This document shows, piece after piece, positions 1 through 13,400 of a stretch of 64,000 nucleotides of DNA. The notes beneath the pieces were generated by a model. It made no database searches and was not told the DNA's origin. It saw only the letters and a list, made by a program, of their open reading frames with translations. The position numbers and the translations under genes are program-made. Source of the stretch: Ectocarpus siliculosus (taxonomy: Eukaryota; Sar; Phaeophyceae; Ectocarpales; Ectocarpaceae); assembly GCA_000310025.1 (NCBI GenBank), contig FN649751.1:4518681-4582680 (forward strand), written 5' to 3'. How positions within the stretch are numbered: the first letter of the stretch is position 1; each line of letters begins with the position of its first letter.

Positions 1-346
1 GGGGGGGGGGGGGGCAGTGGCGAGAGTGGTGTTGCAGAGGTGCTGCTGGCATGACTAACGAGATGGGCGGTGGGTCATGCCGGGCGACGTTAACGGTGTT
101 CTGTAACCACAAGTTACATTGTATGTTGTGGTGAAAAAAAGGGGTGGACGTGACACGAGACACAGCAACCCCTACGTGATTCATCTTGTTTCCAGTCGCC
201 TCTAGACCTCACGCATGCCCTCCTGCCCCAACCTGTTCGAAAAGAGGGGCTTGCAACACTCACACTCACCCCAACACTACCCACAACCGTGACACACATT
301 GCGAGGCAGACAAGACCAATACACGCAGTACAGGACGGCGACGTAC
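1..346 (-). other. Intron of the CAMTA gene, cut by the window edge
   Basis: This stretch lies downstream, on the minus strand, of the donor GTACGT that ends the last visible CAMTA exon at 347. I read it as intron that continues past the left edge. It opens with 14 G bases at 1-14, a homopolymer that could be real or could mark a poor-quality contig end. No coding signal was recognised on either strand. Confidence 0.55.
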
Positions 347-3300
347 CGGCACCGCGCGGTCGGCGAAGTAGACCTTAGGCCCCGGCGTTCCAACCTCCAC
401 ATCCACTGGGGCCGCCAGGCAGATAAGCAGCTTCGCTCCACCAGGCGCATAGTCCCACGTCGGCGAGAAATCAACGATCTTGGCGATCTCTACGCCGGCA
501 CCGGCGCCGCCAGCGCCGCCGGCGCCAGCAAGCCCTCTAGACGCAGGCACATGCATCGCCGCCCCCGAGGGAGACGGAGAGGGAGCCGGCACGCCAGCCC
601 CGCTCCCTTCGTGTTGGAGAACTCCGGGGGAGGAGTTGTAGGCGGTGACTGACGCGCCAAAGTTCCCGGCGGCGGAGGTCCCGCCGCCACCGCCGCCACC
701 GTAGCCCTGCTGATGCTGCTGATGCTGCTGATGCTGCTGCTGCTGCTGCTGGTGCAAGGAAGACCAAGGCGAGCTGAGTTGCAGGGAACCGGCGGGGTGA
801 AACTCGCCGCTGCTGACGCCGCCGGCCGAGCTGCCGCTGCCGCCGTTGTGCACCCCGAGAAAATACCCCGGGGAGGACGGGGTGACCCCGCCGCCGCCGC
901 CGCTGACCGAGGCGCTCCGCGCGTGCATGTTGTTATTGCTGGCGCCGCCGCCGCCGCTGATGGTGGTGCGGCGAGCCTCGCGGCGGGGAGGCGACCCGAC
1001 GAGCGCGGGGAGCATCCCCATCGGGGATCGGTTGGAGTGCGAGGGCGAGATCGGCCGGAACGGGACGTCCGTGATGCGCAGGCCCTGCACAAAAAAATAG
1101 CGACGCCCCGACGCAAAGACGAACGCGCCAAGTCGTCCGGTCCAAACAGAACGCAGCAGCAGCAGCAGCAGCACCGGAAGATTCAGGAAAAAAAACAGAA
1201 TAGGCTACCGTCAGAGGGGAGGCTGGAGAACGCACAGATATCCCGTTGCCGGTGGTTGAAGGCCGAGTCTTTTTAGGTTTGACCAGTGAGAGAACAAGGG
1301 AGATGCAAACGACAAAACATGTGGAAAAAAAAACTCGGCAAGGCGCAACGAAAGGACGGTCGAAAGCTGCCTGACCCCGTCGACTGCTCGGCCAACCGAA
1401 ACACACCAACACACCCACACAACAAAAAAAAGCCTGCCCCCCGGCCGCAGATTACGGCGGCGCACCTGAGTAGAAGAAGGAATCGGGCCGGTAACCTTGT
1501 CGTCGCATTCGGGCGAGGTGTTCGCGCGCCGCCTCATCCCCCCCAAGCTCCCGTTTGCGTCGTACCCTCCCCCTCCTCCTATCCCTCCGAACCTGCTGCC
1601 GCTGCTGCTCCCGCTGCCGAGAGCGCTCCCGCCGCCGCCGCCGCCGCCGCCGCCCCCGCTGCCCACTCTCAGGAGGAAGCCGGACGGTGGGGTGAGCTCC
1701 GGGTGCACGCTCGACGACTGGCTACCGCTCGAGTGGTTGCCCTGGGAAGAGACCGTCAGGAGGTCTTCGCCGTCCACCAGGAAGGAGCGGAAGAGGTCGT
1801 GCATATCCTCGTCGGTGTTGGACCCGTTGGCGCCGGGGTTCGTGTCCCCTGCACCAAGACCCTCAAACTCTGCTGAAACCGTACAACGGCGGAGGGAGGG
1901 GGGCAGGGGTTCGATGAGCTGTGCGTGTAAGGCTTGTGCCGTAGGCGGTGCTTTGAAGTTGTCCCTGGGCAGTGCTAAACAACAGCAGTCGACATATGTA
2001 GAATTTTTTTAACCCTTAGGGAGCTGGGACTGCCGAAACGCAAAGCAGCATAAAACCAAGCCGTACAAACAGCAGAAACACTTGGCATCCTGTGACGCAA
2101 GCACGCAGGACATCAACGCACAGGGCGGGTCATACTATGCTGATGAATTCCTCCGCCGGATACATGAGAGCTACGAAACATTTACAACGTGTCTCACCAA
2201 GCCCGACCATTTCGTCGTCCCCGAACGCGGTAGGGTTCAGGCACGCCGCAGCCTGCTGTTGCTGCTGTTGCGCCCCGGCCATCTTTTTAGGGTCCCAGAG
2301 AGGAAGTCCCGACGCGGGTTCTGGTTCTCCCCGCGGCGTATGCGGAGAGGACATGTCCGATCTCATCGGAGATATGCCTTCCGTTGCCTCCCGTCCTCTC
2401 CCTCCTCTCCCAGGACCTTTCCGGCTGCTTCCATTAACGTTCATCGCGTATATGTCGCTGCCGCCCGTGCCCACCCACACGTTGTTGCGCAACGCCGCCG
2501 CTCGGACATCGACCGGGCCTCCCGCGCCGGCGCCGGCCCCGCCTCCGTATCTGCCGTCACCGCTGCCGCCGCCGCCGCCGCGCGCGCCGGGCAGCACCTT
2601 TCCTACCCAACCCCCCGTGCCACCGCCGCCGCCCAGAACTCCGCGAGCGAACTGCGAGCTTCCTTCTTGCTTGATCCCGGCGGACGGGGTGCGCGGGGGC
2701 GACGAAGACGAAGACGACGACGGCAACTGTTTCTGCGTATGCTGCTGCTGATGCTGCTGCTGCTGCTTCTGCTGTTGTTGCTTCGTCTTCTGCTGTTGCT
2801 GTTGCTGTTGCTGTTGCTTTTGCCGCTGCTGCTGCTGCTGCCGTTGCTTGTCCGCGGACGACGGGGGAGCGGAAGCCGAGGTAGAAGCGGGGACAGCCGC
2901 CGCCGACACGGTTGCGACGGCGGCTGCGGCCGCAGCCCTCGCCGCCGCCGCAGCGGCGGCCGCGAGGTCCTCCCTTCGGCTCTCCCGGCGCGAGGCCGGC
3001 AGGAACAGGTTCCCGTCCGGGGGAAGCTGGGCGCCACGACCTCGCCAGCACTCCTCGCTCGTCAGCGGACGCGCCACGCCGGCGGCCCCGAACGGGCTGC
3101 GCCGCGCGAAGCCTCGCGCCTCCTCGTCGTCGAGGTAGTGGACGAGCTGGTCCCCCCAGGTCACCGTCTGGTGGCTCCGGCCGCCGCCGGGGCCAGGCAC
3201 GGACGGCGGCTCCAGCGCGTAGCGGCGTCTCCAGAAGCAGGCGGAGCCGGACCCGCGGGAAGAGTACGAGTTAACGGCGTGACGTCCGTTCACTTTCATT

Positions 3301-6300
3301 TTCACGACGTCTTCACGAATCTGGCAGAGACAGGGACGGGAGGGTGGGCCGCGGGGGCAAAGAAAAAAGGGCATCAAACGGGGGCTGGTCGGGAAGCATG
3401 TTATGGCGTAACTTTGACTTCGGCCGAACGTGAGTCGGGACGACGTATGTATGAGCTGTGCGGTCCTGGTAGTAAGGCTCAAGAGAGAGGAGGCCCCGTT
3501 TGGATCGCAAGCCCAACGGGCGAGGAGATCGGGGGTATCTACAAAAAACACCAAACTGGTACATACAAAATCGACAGCCCGTCCTTGCGAGAAAAGGGAC
3601 TCCCCTTCAACAACCCGGAATTACCGTACCAGAACAGAACAGCAAGTACAGCAAGTAACCTAAACGCTGGTTCCACGTGGCGATGGGATGGTACGCAGGT
3701 GGTTTCGCGAGACTGCAACATCACTTTCGAGAAGAAGAGTCTTGATTTGATGGATGAGGGACGGAACCAGGCACCACAGAAAAATAAAAAGAAAGGCTAC
3801 ACAGCAGTCTCGAATAACATAATAAATGAAGTGGATTTCCGCACCCCGTATAAGATACAAAATCGCTCTTGTCCCTATCCCAGCCTTCACACCCCACGGC
3901 AAACGCGCGTACACACGGAGGCTACCCTAGGGAACAAACGCCTTCCCAAAAACCCTCTCGAAATCAGCCAAACGAGACGTACGCTGAGATTCGGTGCTCA
4001 ATACAGCAGTATTTTAGCAAGGTCATGCGTTTCTCTCGTGGGGAGGTTGTTTGTGTGCGCCGAGGATCACTCTTCCGGACGTAGACGTGGGCAGGAAAGA
4101 AGCCTTCCTCGCGGATGCACCCAACAACAAGGGCATTCTTCCTGGTCTTGACAAGTTAAGGACAACGAGGGAAATGTACATAAATGGATGGCAGCAGAAC
4201 CTGCCACACACGGGAATATTCAATCTCCTACCCCTCAACGAGTCCGAAACGTGACCACCAGCGGTCAAGTGTGGGATTGCAGCTTGCGGATGACGCTCCA
4301 CCTTCCTCCGGCGTCAATTTGGTTGGTTTCGGGGCTACGCCAGCTGCGTCTACAAGAACAAGTGTTCCAACTGCTGTGTTGCGAACAACCATTCCAAGTT
4401 GAACCCGCGGTGGTGCTGTCCGTGTGCCCATTAGCTAGTGCGCATACAAGTAAATGTATGCATTGCAGGACGAAAAACTGAGATATTGCGCAAGAGACGA
4501 AAGGGAGAGAGGGCCAACCACCGCCTTTCCTTGGCGGTGCGCAAGCGCTGTGCACTGCCGTGCACTGCTGTATAGTGCACCACCCCTGCTGTCGGGGCGT
4601 ATGCGTATGCATGTGCGGTACAGCATGCACAACCGGGCTGACAAGGCCCAACGCCGCAAAAAGATTCGTTTCCAACGCGACACGAAGAGTCGCGGCTGCA
4701 GTCGTAGAATTAGCACCAGAAGTAGCAGAGGAAAAATTTCCAAGTCCAGCGTACATGAAAAACGGACCTCAAGCGGAACTTACTTGTAGGCGGTGTTTCT
4801 CTCCGGCCGCCCCGCACCATCACACCATCCAAACGAACCTTTCCAACTCATGTCCAAAACTGCTCGTATTCTTTCGGCTTCCAGACACCCCGCTCGCCCC
4901 AACTGGAGTGCGAAATCCTCAAATACTCTTCAGGCACGTCTCCTTTACAGCAGGCCATCTATTCTATTATCGTACCAAAAGGGTACATGTTCCAAAGTGG
5001 TAAAAAATGTCAAGATCGGCACAAAGAAAAAGGGGAGAAAAAGAGCCGGCGTGGTCTCACAGAATGTCTGAGAGCCAAACGACGCCATTTCCCAGGCCAA
5101 AGATGCATACTCTGGATCCACAGCCGAGGGTGGGCGCGCAATCCAACCAGAGGAAAGCAAAACATCCAGCGTATCGGATTGTTTTTATACACATAGTTTG
5201 GCCTCTGTTGTTCAACCACCATTCATCCATTGCTCTCCCATGATGTCTGGTGTGGAGTGTGGAATATACATCGAACTTGCTCCCTCCCATAGTTACCCCC
5301 CCTAGTGTTTTTAGCGAGAGACAATCCGTAAATTCCCATTCAAACAAGCGAGGAGGTCCCCAGACAGCCAGCCAGGTGTAAGCACAGCGAAAGACGTACA
5401 CAATGATACACACGAGGATACTGCTGTAGGATTGCCGTAAACTTCTGTGCGGAGGTTCTTTGGAGAAAAAATAGCCCAGCGAGTAAACATGACACGACGG
5501 TCATCGGGTTTGCAGCACTCACCCGGTTGGAGCCTTGCGCTGCGTTGCGCTTGACGTAGTCGATTCCGTCATGCTTGAGCACTCGAACCCGGTCCTTTTC
5601 GAGCGTCCAAAATCCCAGAAGCAGCAAGTACACAAACAAAAACAATTGCCGCGGAAAGCAAGAAAGAATATTTAGCCATTTTTCTTGTTGCTGTTATGGG
5701 CGGAGAGCAAGCGAGAGACGAGAGAGAGGATCATCCGCGGCAGAAAAAACACGCCACGTTGAAACATTATCGGCAAGTCAAACAAAACTCTCGTACAATC
5801 TGGCGCGATTTCTTATCGCACGGAGGGGCCGGGGGAATGAGAGAGACGAGGCCGATAGGAATCGGGAGTTGTTAGAGAAAAGGGACCAATCGGCAGGGGG
5901 CTGGCGGAGAGAGAGCGTCAAACCACGCGATCTCGTCCACCAGCAAGGGACGGCGGTGTTGTTGATTTTCGAAATTCGGAAAATGAAGGGGAAACTTTTG
6001 CATTGGGTGTGTGACGTGTTTCTGGTTGTGATAGAATTTTCAACGCCAGGGCCGGGGGATGGCGGACGGATGAGAGGTGCAAGGAAATCATGGCGAGCCG
6101 ACCCCTGCGACCTTCCCTACCACGACTAAAACCTCTTTAGGGTTGGGGGGCGAGACGGCATTCCGCGGCCCTCTATAAAGAGAAAAACTCTCAAGACCTC
6201 TTCGATCACCATCTCAAACTTCCAATTCCGCGGACCCTGCTGCATCACGGAAAAAGAGGATCTATCTGCCTCCACCATGTCCTACTCTCATTTTTGCTGT

Positions 6301-6824
6301 TTTCGCAGTTGGAAAATTTAACATATAAACGCACCGCGCCGCAGCAAAAAACACTCGTTGAATTTCGGAGCTGTGGGGGGCCAGCCTCCCAAAAAAACGG
6401 CTGTTGCTTACAAAGCCCACGCCCCACGATGCACAAAGATCGCGCACGATTCCACCGAGCAGTGGGAGAGAGCAGATCCAAGGGCTCAAGCTTTCAGCTG
6501 TGTGCGCCTACACACACATCTTTTTCCAAAGAGCGAATTAGCAAATTAGCTGCATTTTCGCACTTGTCCTGGGGGAAAGAGGTCGCACAGCACTTCGAGA
6601 CTCACCTTGGAGCATAGGTACACGGTGCCGTTCGCGATACCCTCTGCCGGCAACACCTCGGTCCGCACGAGACCGAACTTGAGGGGATCGGAAAGGATAA
6701 GCACCACCTCCTCCTTGTTCAGTCGGCGGCACCGCGCCACATGCCGGAAGCAGCCAGGCCAGTTTTGCGCAGCATCCTCCGCTCCTCCGGCGGTAGCAGC
6801 AGGCTTCGAATGCAACGGATGCAT
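347..6824 (-). CDS. CAMTA: CAMTA-type transcription factor (CG-1 + TIG), 5' part, partial
   Basis: Calmodulin-binding transcription activators are nuclear Ca2+-responsive DNA-binding proteins ordered CG-1, TIG, ankyrin repeats, IQ motifs. Exons in coding order: 6824-6606, 5594-5523, 3320-2198, 1872-1466 (start could be 1869) and 1084-347; all junctions agree in phase. The first 853 residues are visible. CG-1 covers about residues 31-164 and is assembled from three exons: RCRRLNKEEVVLILSD, then KDRVRVLKHDG across the first junction, IREDVVKMKVNG, FWRRRYALE and LVHYLDDEE. A long linker follows with poly-Gln (CAG repeats), poly-Gly, Ser and Pro. The TIG domain begins near IVDFSPTWDYAPGGAKLLIC and is interrupted by the donor at 347; the ankyrin and IQ parts must lie left of the window. 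The start is the first ATG upstream of CG-1; an AG just before it leaves room for an upstream exon. It is divergent from MAP65. Family is confident; exon ends and start are inferred. Confidence 0.88.
2744..2850 (-). repeat. CAG-type repeat in a CAMTA exon (poly-Gln linker)
   Basis: Imperfect CTG/TTG triplets on the plus strand read as CAG/CAA on the minus strand and encode a run of Gln with a few Lys, Arg and His in the linker between CG-1 and TIG. A shorter CAG tract at about 711-750 encodes a second Gln/His run in the last visible exon. Such tracts often vary in length between individuals; their interruption by Lys and Arg codons should reduce slippage. Confidence 0.8.
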
Positions 6825-7471
6825 GCTGGATTCTTGTTCGTTCACAACAAACGGGCGCGCTCAGAAAAACACCTGTCTTTTCCTCTCTGCCCCCCTCGCT
6901 CTCCTTAGCGAGAGTAACCCTAAAACTTCTAGCGCCGTGATCCCTTGCCAAGAAGGGAAACTCTCCACAGAGCGGGGGTTGTCCTGTCCTGGATGTTTGT
7001 TTGAGCGCTCACAATCGTGCTGTACTCCTTTTTTTGGGAGGAGGTTTTGGCCAGCAAAGGCGGCATATAAAAAAAAGTTTTTTTTTTGCTTTTGATCAGA
7101 GCTTTCGCGCGAGAGATAGATGGACAGAGACACAGGAAAGAGGGTCCCGCTGTCCTGCAACAAGCTCCGACAGGCAGGGGTCCCCCATCGCGAACCCCCC
7201 CGTAGAAACCTAAGGGTCTCCGTCCCGTGACCCCAACAATCCTCTGTCCCTCGCTGCTACAGCTATCGAGGCCAGGCTGTGGGAGGAGGCTACTGATACG
7301 TGCCGGACACGGCGGGTGTGTGTGTGTGTTGTTATCTGCTGCAGCGAGAGGGGCGGGGCTCTTTTTTTGGGGGGGAAGGTCTCTCGCGCTATCTTATATG
7401 CTCGAAATCGACAACGGCAACAACAACTCGCGTGTTGTGTTTTATCTCGCGTATAGACAAGCAAGTGAGTC
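6825..7471. promoter_or_regulatory. Divergent promoter region between CAMTA and MAP65
   Basis: The inferred CAMTA start (6824, minus) and MAP65 start (7472, plus) point away from each other across 647 bp, so this gap should hold both promoters and 5' untranslated regions. An AT-rich patch at about 7064-7090 contains CATATAAAAAA followed by a T-run, a TATA-like candidate for the plus-strand gene. A GT microsatellite lies near 7317-7330 and a short T/G homopolymer block near 7362-7377. No transcription start can be placed from sequence alone. Confidence 0.45.
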
Positions 7472-10400
7472 ATGGACCGGATAAGCTTTGCTCGCCCGCA
7501 GAGAGCCTTCTCCCGGAACAGCAACAGCATCAGCACCACGACGAGCATCGGCCAAAGCAGAGTAGGATCCTACTCCGCCGTGACATCGAATGGGGCGAGG
7601 TTCGAATCCATAGGCACAAGTGGTGGGGCGGCGGTGGTGGTAGGTGGCGATGGTTTCGGAGACGGGCCACGGCAGCAACAACGTCTTTCGGGTTGGATGC
7701 CTGGAAAGCTCTCAGGGTGCCGGCAGTGGCTTGAGGTACGCGGGGGGCGTCCAAAGAGAACCGCCGGAAGTGATTGGATTGGCATGAAAGGGAGGGGAGA
7801 TCCTCAAATGGCGTTGGTTGTCTGGATGCCTCCTTTTAGGGAGAGAGAGGTGGCATCAGCAGATAGATGTAGATGGTGAAAAACACGGCAATATAGGTAG
7901 GCTGATCGGAGAGAGGGAATCGAGAAATCCGACTCGAGCTCAGAGTGCATTGCAAGTTGGTACTACACGGTCGGTGGCTTGGCCAACGACTATCGTAGTC
8001 GGTGCAGCGGTGCTATGCATAATGCTACTTTTACTGCCATGCGTGTTGTAGATAGAGGGGAGGTGGTACAGTATATTAGTATTGGTGCTGATGTGCTACG
8101 TTCTGTTTCGCACCTGAAACTGACCGCCTCTGTTCCACTGCTGCTTACAAGTGGGCGCCGCAAGTATCATTGTAAGCCTGTGGCCAGCCAGCCAGCCCGT
8201 CATGCTGATCTTGCTTGCCCCGAATCATTTCATGTGTCATACACCCCATGGAAAACAGCAGCAGTTGTTACCGTTGTGTTAGCCTTTACTTAGCACCAGC
8301 TGGCGTCACTGATATAAATCATTAGTGTAGAAATAGTAAGTCCAGTACCCAGCCGGTTTTCCTCACTCACGAAAAGACTCCACCACATCCCGTTCGGCTG
8401 TGGGTATATCTCGAATGGGTAGTCTTTCTGTGTGTGTATTTATTTTTTCTGACGCCGTTCGTGCTTAACATGGTGGGGTGTACTACCGCTGTAGATGGGA
8501 AGCATGCCACATAATTGGTTGCTTTTCGAACGGCCTTTGGACCCTCGCGCCTGTACGTACACTTCATGACGCATATCATACATAGGACAACATGTGAAGT
8601 CACGGTACTCAAAAATGCACATCCTTTTACATTGCATCTGGGCCAACCCACGCTGCTGCAGGTAGGCGCCGTGTACCGCGGGGAGGTCCCATGCGCTTCT
8701 GGCTTGTCTTGTCATCGCGTTCGAAGCGTGTAGATTCCGAAATTCAACGTCTACAACCAGGCGGGCAGAAACATGAACATATAGAAGCACTTCAATACCG
8801 GCATTCTTTGGGCGCTTAACACATTGTGCAGCGCTCTTCACCCCCGGAAAAGAACGCCAGTAGCCAAAGACGCTACTCACCCACTTGCCTGAGTTTTGGG
8901 ACCAGAGCCGACCCAGGTTTCCTGCCGTCCAAAGAACTCAGAATTGTCGCACATATATTTTACAGTAATTCTCTCTGCGCGCATGCTTCCAGGAGGAGAG
9001 CGAAACAACGAATGGGCGAGCTTCTTCCATCAGCCAAAGATCGGGCGCTCTCACGCCGGCGGGCGACCTGCCGGATTACTTCGCCAAGGAAGTGCTCAAG
9101 CTTACGATGCGATCAGCCGCAGAGCTCGAAACCATCTTGTCTGAGGTGGGCAGTTTCGTCTCAAAACAAAGTTTATGTTTTGGACAAAGGAAGGAATAAA
9201 CGCAGGAAACTCCACATACGATGTTGCTGCGGCGTTTTGGCACAGACAGCTGATGTTGATAGATGTTTACATGTTCTCTGATACAGCAGCTGAATGAGAG
9301 GACAACGTTAGCTTTCCTAACGACCGACTGATGGCGCTTACGCCTCCTTTTCGAGTTGGCGTTGGGACTCAAGCGGTGTTGGGCCGCCAACACAGCGCTC
9401 CTTACGTCGAAGGTGATTCTACGCATAGCATGCGCTGTGATGACTACGCTCGTCGTCAAAGCTCCATGTGTTACGTAGACGTTCTTGCACTACAACTGCT
9501 GTACTCTGTGAAAGGGCGCACGTTCGTGGCGGGCGAACAAACAGGGAGATCTTGACCGTCGTTATGCCGCTGCGCGTGTGGCAGGTTGGGGCCCACGACG
9601 CGGAGGGGGCAAGAACGCGCGTGGTGAACGAGGTGCTGTCAGCTGTGAGGGGGGCCTGCGAGGCGTGCGTGAGGCAGGAGAAGGAAGAGAGGGACACTAT
9701 CCTGGCAAACATCCAGCAGGCCAAGGTGAGGGTGGTTGGTCTCGCCGCTCTGTGCGCTTTCAGCCAACCTGCTTTTTGCCTGCCGGCGGTGCCTCCTAGG
9801 TCTGTCCGCCTTCTTGGGGTTCTGGTAGACAGTTTTGGCGATGTGTAGAAAGTTTTGGCGAAATGTGCATGTGAAAGAGCCGTGTAGGTTGCACAGAGGA
9901 GCGTGTGACAATGCAGTCCTTTGATTTGGGGTGGCGGGGGGGTCAGCCCCTTATTCGTCCACAGCTGCTTCCAGAGGCAGTGTCGGAAGCGTCAGATGGC
10001 CACGTGCGAATACGGCAACTTGGTATTCTGGCCATGAAAGGTGCGAGTTGGACTGGGGAATAGCGCGAAAGGCAACGCACACGCACGAAGAGTGAGTGTA
10101 GAGGAATGAGGACCATTTTGCGCGTGTTGTGCGGTTGCGCGACGCGCCTGTTGCACCCTCGCTCAGGCGGAACACTTGCCTCTTCCCTGCCCCCCCGGGC
10201 GTGCACGTCACCACGTGTACACCCCACCTTTTCATGTCCTGGTGCTTGCTGCGGCAACAACGACGAACCTGATCCCTCCCGATGGACATGCCTTGCGCGA
10301 TGGGATGCTCTTTGTCGCATGTTGCGGTTTGGTGGCAGGATGACATCATCGAGCTCAGCCGTAACCTGGGCATTCCCACCCCCGGCGAGGGGGAGCCGAC

Positions 10401-13400
10401 AGAGACGTTCTTCTACTGCAACCAAGTGGTAAGAAAATTGGCTGACTGCTTGTTGTAGCTGACCTACCTGCCTTTGGGACGACTTCTTTGTCGAGGTTGT
10501 TTCCTGGATTTACCGGGCCTGTCCGGTGTTTTTTTGTGTGAGAGAGGAGCGGTGCTGAGTGTCCTGACTATCTGCAGGCAGGACCAAACGAGATGGAGTC
10601 CTTCGGTACGCAACTGTGAAACTCCATTTCGACGCCATCTGTAAGGCATGCTGGCCCACTGGTATCGGTATGCCTTGCGCCGACCTCCAAACTCGCGCCA
10701 TGCTATTTACCCCTTCCCCACTCACCCCTATCATGGAAGAAGTGCTCTCTCCCTACGTACGTGCGCCGATTAAACCTATTTACATTTCCTCTAAATAACT
10801 GTCTATGTCCGTCCCGTCCGTCACATGCATTTACCCATGTTTTTCTTTCTAACTTATCCCCATCGCAAAAGCTGGACACCCACTTCGACCGGCTGGTGAA
10901 CCTGGAAACGACGCTGGACAGCTTGAGGACACAACAAGGGGACCGTGGACGGGCCGTCGAAAGCATCGTCAAGGAGATGGAGACCATCAACGAGAACATG
11001 GACCGAAAACCGGAGGCAAGACGGAACTGCTGTTGTAGGCTTGGGGTGCTTGGTTGGCTACGGGGCGTCCTTGGGAAATGCGGCGCGCGCGACCGCGATA
11101 TTTTTTATAGAGTTTGCTTCTTGCGGAGAGAGCGAGAAAGCTGTAGGTATTATCTCTGGAGGCAGCTCCTGGCATCCCTTTGGAATCCTGATGATGCGCA
11201 AATTAGAAAAAAGTGCCTGGAGGAGTGCGGTGGCGAGCCACGGGGAGACTGACCGCCCCCCCCCCCCCCCTGCATTTGCAGACCACAACCCGCTCAGGCG
11301 GGTGTGCATCATGGTGGCTGTCAGTCTCGGTCTCTGTTTTCTGCGCAGCAGCTACATTATTCTGTCCGCGTTTCCTCCCTCTCTGCCCTTTGTTGTTGCC
11401 TCCGCGCCCCGCCCTCTCTCGCTTTTTTACCGAGTTCCTTTGCTTCCTTCCGTGCATGTTTTTTTTATTTTTTTCTCTCTCTCTCTTAGGACGGGGAGTT
11501 CGAGGAGTCCGGAGGGCCGGAGTGGGCCGGGAAGGAGGGGTGGGAGCTCTCGGAGGAGCGGCTGGAGACGCTCAGGGGACGCCTGGCGACGCTCCGCGTG
11601 CTGAAGCTGGAGAGGGCGGCCGAGATGATCGGCCTTGTGGTGGACTGTCAGAAGCTCTTCAGGGAGCTCGGGCCGCCGGTGGAGAACCCCCTACAGAACA
11701 AGGTGGGCGAGCGAGGTTTTGCGTGTTGTGTGTTTCTGCCTGCCATGAGTGAATGTGTCGGTAGGTTCCCGCGGGAAACTTAGGCATTTTTTGAACCGGG
11801 CATGCACGGACTTTTGGTTGTTGTTCCCGTGGGAAACATGGACGTTTTTTTAACTGAGCACGCGTTGTATGGTGACTTTTTTTTTTTGGGGGGGTTCGGC
11901 ATTGGATTGTTCGCCAAGCTTGCCCTTAACGGAACACGCTCCAGGGCAATAGAGACAGTCAGTCAGTCCCCCCGCGAATTTTGCGGCGAGCGCACGTGCC
12001 ACGGACGCCTGGCGAGCTCGGGATGTGCGCGGTAAAGCACGAGCCTGCTGCGTTCCGCACAGAACGAATCGCGAGAAAGCACTGGCTGCCGCCAGAGAAG
12101 ATGCGCCAAAGCACCAAAACATTGAAGCTTCGTCGCATAGTTCTCGAGGATTGTTGTCGAAAACAGCATACCAGTACCTTAGAAGCAGTGCCGAAGTGTG
12201 ACTGCATGTGTACTGTAGTAGCCAGATACCCGAACAGTACTGTGGGTACTCGATCAACTGCATACAAGCGCAGTCAGCAATCGGGCAATACTCAGAGCGG
12301 TTTCATTTTTGGTTTATCGGGATGGTGGATGGTGCGGACGGCACTGCTCTCTTGGCGTGCGTGTTGTGAAGCGCACTGCTTTGCAGACCAGCAAGATGGA
12401 AATCGAAATGAAACAGCAGCAGCAGCAGCAGCAGCAGAGCAAAAATAGGGACAGTCACTGGCGCTAGGCGGCTTGCCAAAGGCTATGTACGATGTACGTT
12501 TTTGACGACATTGCATCGACGGATGGCTTCCGCACTCCACGCACGTGTTGTGTTGTGGTCGGCTGTGGTAGAAAGGAACGGTTCTCATGGCCAGCAACAA
12601 GTGTTGATGGGTGAGTGGCACCACCGCCTCGTGCTACTGCAGCACTCGGGACCTGGTGTCGTCACCTTTATCTTTTTTTATTATCTTCTCGGTCTGGAGT
12701 GGTGGCTGCCGAAGGACATGGATCGATTATGAATGGATTCTCTTCCCCTTCATGGGAGGCAATGGGCTGCTTCGTTGTCTTGCTCCGGCTTCGGTGACGA
12801 AAGTAACCATCGACGCTGATGACGGGTTGCTGATGCGCGCAAGATGGAATCAATTTAATCTCTGATTAGCCTGCAGGTGCACTCTCGATCAAGAATAACA
12901 TCTCTTGAAACTCAACCGCTTCTCAACCCAATCTCACAGCAGTGCTATCCAACGGTACGAACGCGTCCGAGACCTGCGTGCCTACATTTCGCCCTTGGGG
13001 TTTCCGAGGAAAGAGGCCTTGCCGAATCGCAGCAACGGGAATTGTGGCAACAGGTTGAGGCTGTGCATTGGTATTTACAGGCTCAGGTGTCCTGTCCCCC
13101 GTGCCCATATACACTATCGCTCTACAATAGCTTAGTCTGTATTCCCTTTATTTTTTTTCGTTGTTATTTAATACCCTTGATCGCTTTGTCTTTTTCCTTT
13201 GTGCGTCTGTTTTGTTTCGCAGATGTTGATGTCGTTGGATCCGTCCTGCCCGGTGGACAAGCCGGCTCTTAGGACGGAGGCACAGACGCAGACGAGCGTC
13301 GGGCTGAGCGTGTTCAACGTGCACAGGCTCAAGAAGCTTCGGGAGGACATGCGGGTGAGTGCTGACTGCCTGCGGGCTGGATGTGATGTGTGTTGTCGGA

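Noticed and set aside
2082-4151. Plus-strand 689-residue open frame
   Set aside because: It runs antisense to the large CAMTA exon (3320-2198), which has CG-1 similarity and good splice sites. The plus frame is Leu/Arg low-complexity created by CAG/GCC repeats and continues into intron.
7601-7611. Perfect B-box string GGTTCGAATCC on the plus strand
   Set aside because: It lies in the first MAP65 coding exon, has no A box at tRNA spacing, and is probably coincidence.
8440-8880. Minus-strand 146-residue frame in MAP65 intron 1
   Set aside because: No domain, no convincing codon bias, and no splice context.
10570-10630. Possible extra MAP65 exon after CTGCAG
   Set aside because: Any GT donor there breaks the phase with the next exon, and the family alignment needs no residues at that point.
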